Source of the DNA: Desulfuromonas sp. | Lineage (GTDB): Bacteria > Desulfobacterota > Desulfuromonadia > Desulfuromonadales > Desulfuromonadaceae | NCBI GenBank assembly: GCA_002869685.1 | Contig: PKUE01000044.1 | Location: 1-33,653 of the forward strand | Direction of reading: 5' to 3' | DNA: 33,653 nt | Shown: positions 33,597 through 33,653 of the stretch, piece by piece | Layout: the number at the start of each line of letters is the position of its first letter | Position numbering within the stretch: the stretch's first letter is position 1 | Made by a program: the position numbers and the translations under genes | The notes under the pieces: model-generated | The model's input: the letters and a program-made list of their open reading frames with translations, nothing else | Told to the model about the DNA's origin: nothing | The model's database searches: none

Positions 33597-33653
33597 TCCT
33601 TGTTTCCTCCTGTGTTTCCTGTTGATTACATGTTTCGTCTTCGAAATGTGTGC

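Noticed and set aside
1-33653. tRNA genes, CRISPR repeats, insertion sequences, prophage genes
   Set aside because: Looked for T-loop-like and repeat-spacer patterns and transposase/integrase motifs on both strands; none seen by eye.

Overview
The window looks like the chromosome of an anaerobic, metal- or sulfur-respiring bacterium of the order Desulfuromonadales (Desulfuromonas/Geobacter relatives). This is inferred from gene content: a triheme c7-type cytochrome placed with a GlcD/GlcF-type 2-hydroxyacid oxidase, a SprA-type HExxH protein, CarD, and a Ca-loop-rich minor pilin/PilY1 cluster. No rRNA, tRNA, CRISPR array, insertion sequence or prophage gene was seen. Most of the window reads as ordinary chromosome.

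Left part (1-8466, minus strand): the first codons of a Rossmann protein (probably proC), uvrB, a SprA-like HExxH protein, then the housekeeping run carD > ispD > ispF > glnS > cysS. Between cysS and the SprA-like gene lies a 480 bp gap. It holds a perfect 22-bp palindrome, a possible three-way-junction RNA ending in a U8 terminator, and a separate promoter with two palindromes for the SprA-like gene.

Middle (8694-14644): a secreted TPR/membrane protein and panE on the plus strand, facing a minus-strand group glcD-glcF-triheme cytochrome-PP-loop/DUF814 protein. GlcD and GlcF oxidise a 2-hydroxyacid such as lactate or glycolate. The small periplasmic cytochrome is probably linked to the electron path.

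Right-middle (14898-28534, plus strand): radA, then a tightly packed unit (small membrane protein, radC, sensor kinase, sigma54-dependent regulator) behind a good sigma70-type promoter. A minor-pilin cluster follows: two FimT/GspH-like pilins, PilW, PilV, PilX, a 1555-residue PilY1 with a von Willebrand A domain, and a small secreted protein. A near-consensus sigma54 promoter precedes the second pilin, so the adjacent kinase/regulator pair is the natural candidate for its control. PilW and PilY1 both carry several DxDxDG-type calcium loops. A 19-bp-stem bidirectional terminator closes the cluster.

Right end (28602-33596, minus strand): a secreted FG-GAP/VCBS-type protein and two tandem paralogous outer-membrane porin-like proteins, each with its own strong terminator. 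The upstream gap of the first porin (31805-32267) contains a highly structured leader with nested helices and a mutually exclusive alternative pairing next to the ribosome binding site. I could not match it to any riboswitch class I know. It and the cysS-downstream RNA are the best candidates here for something undescribed.
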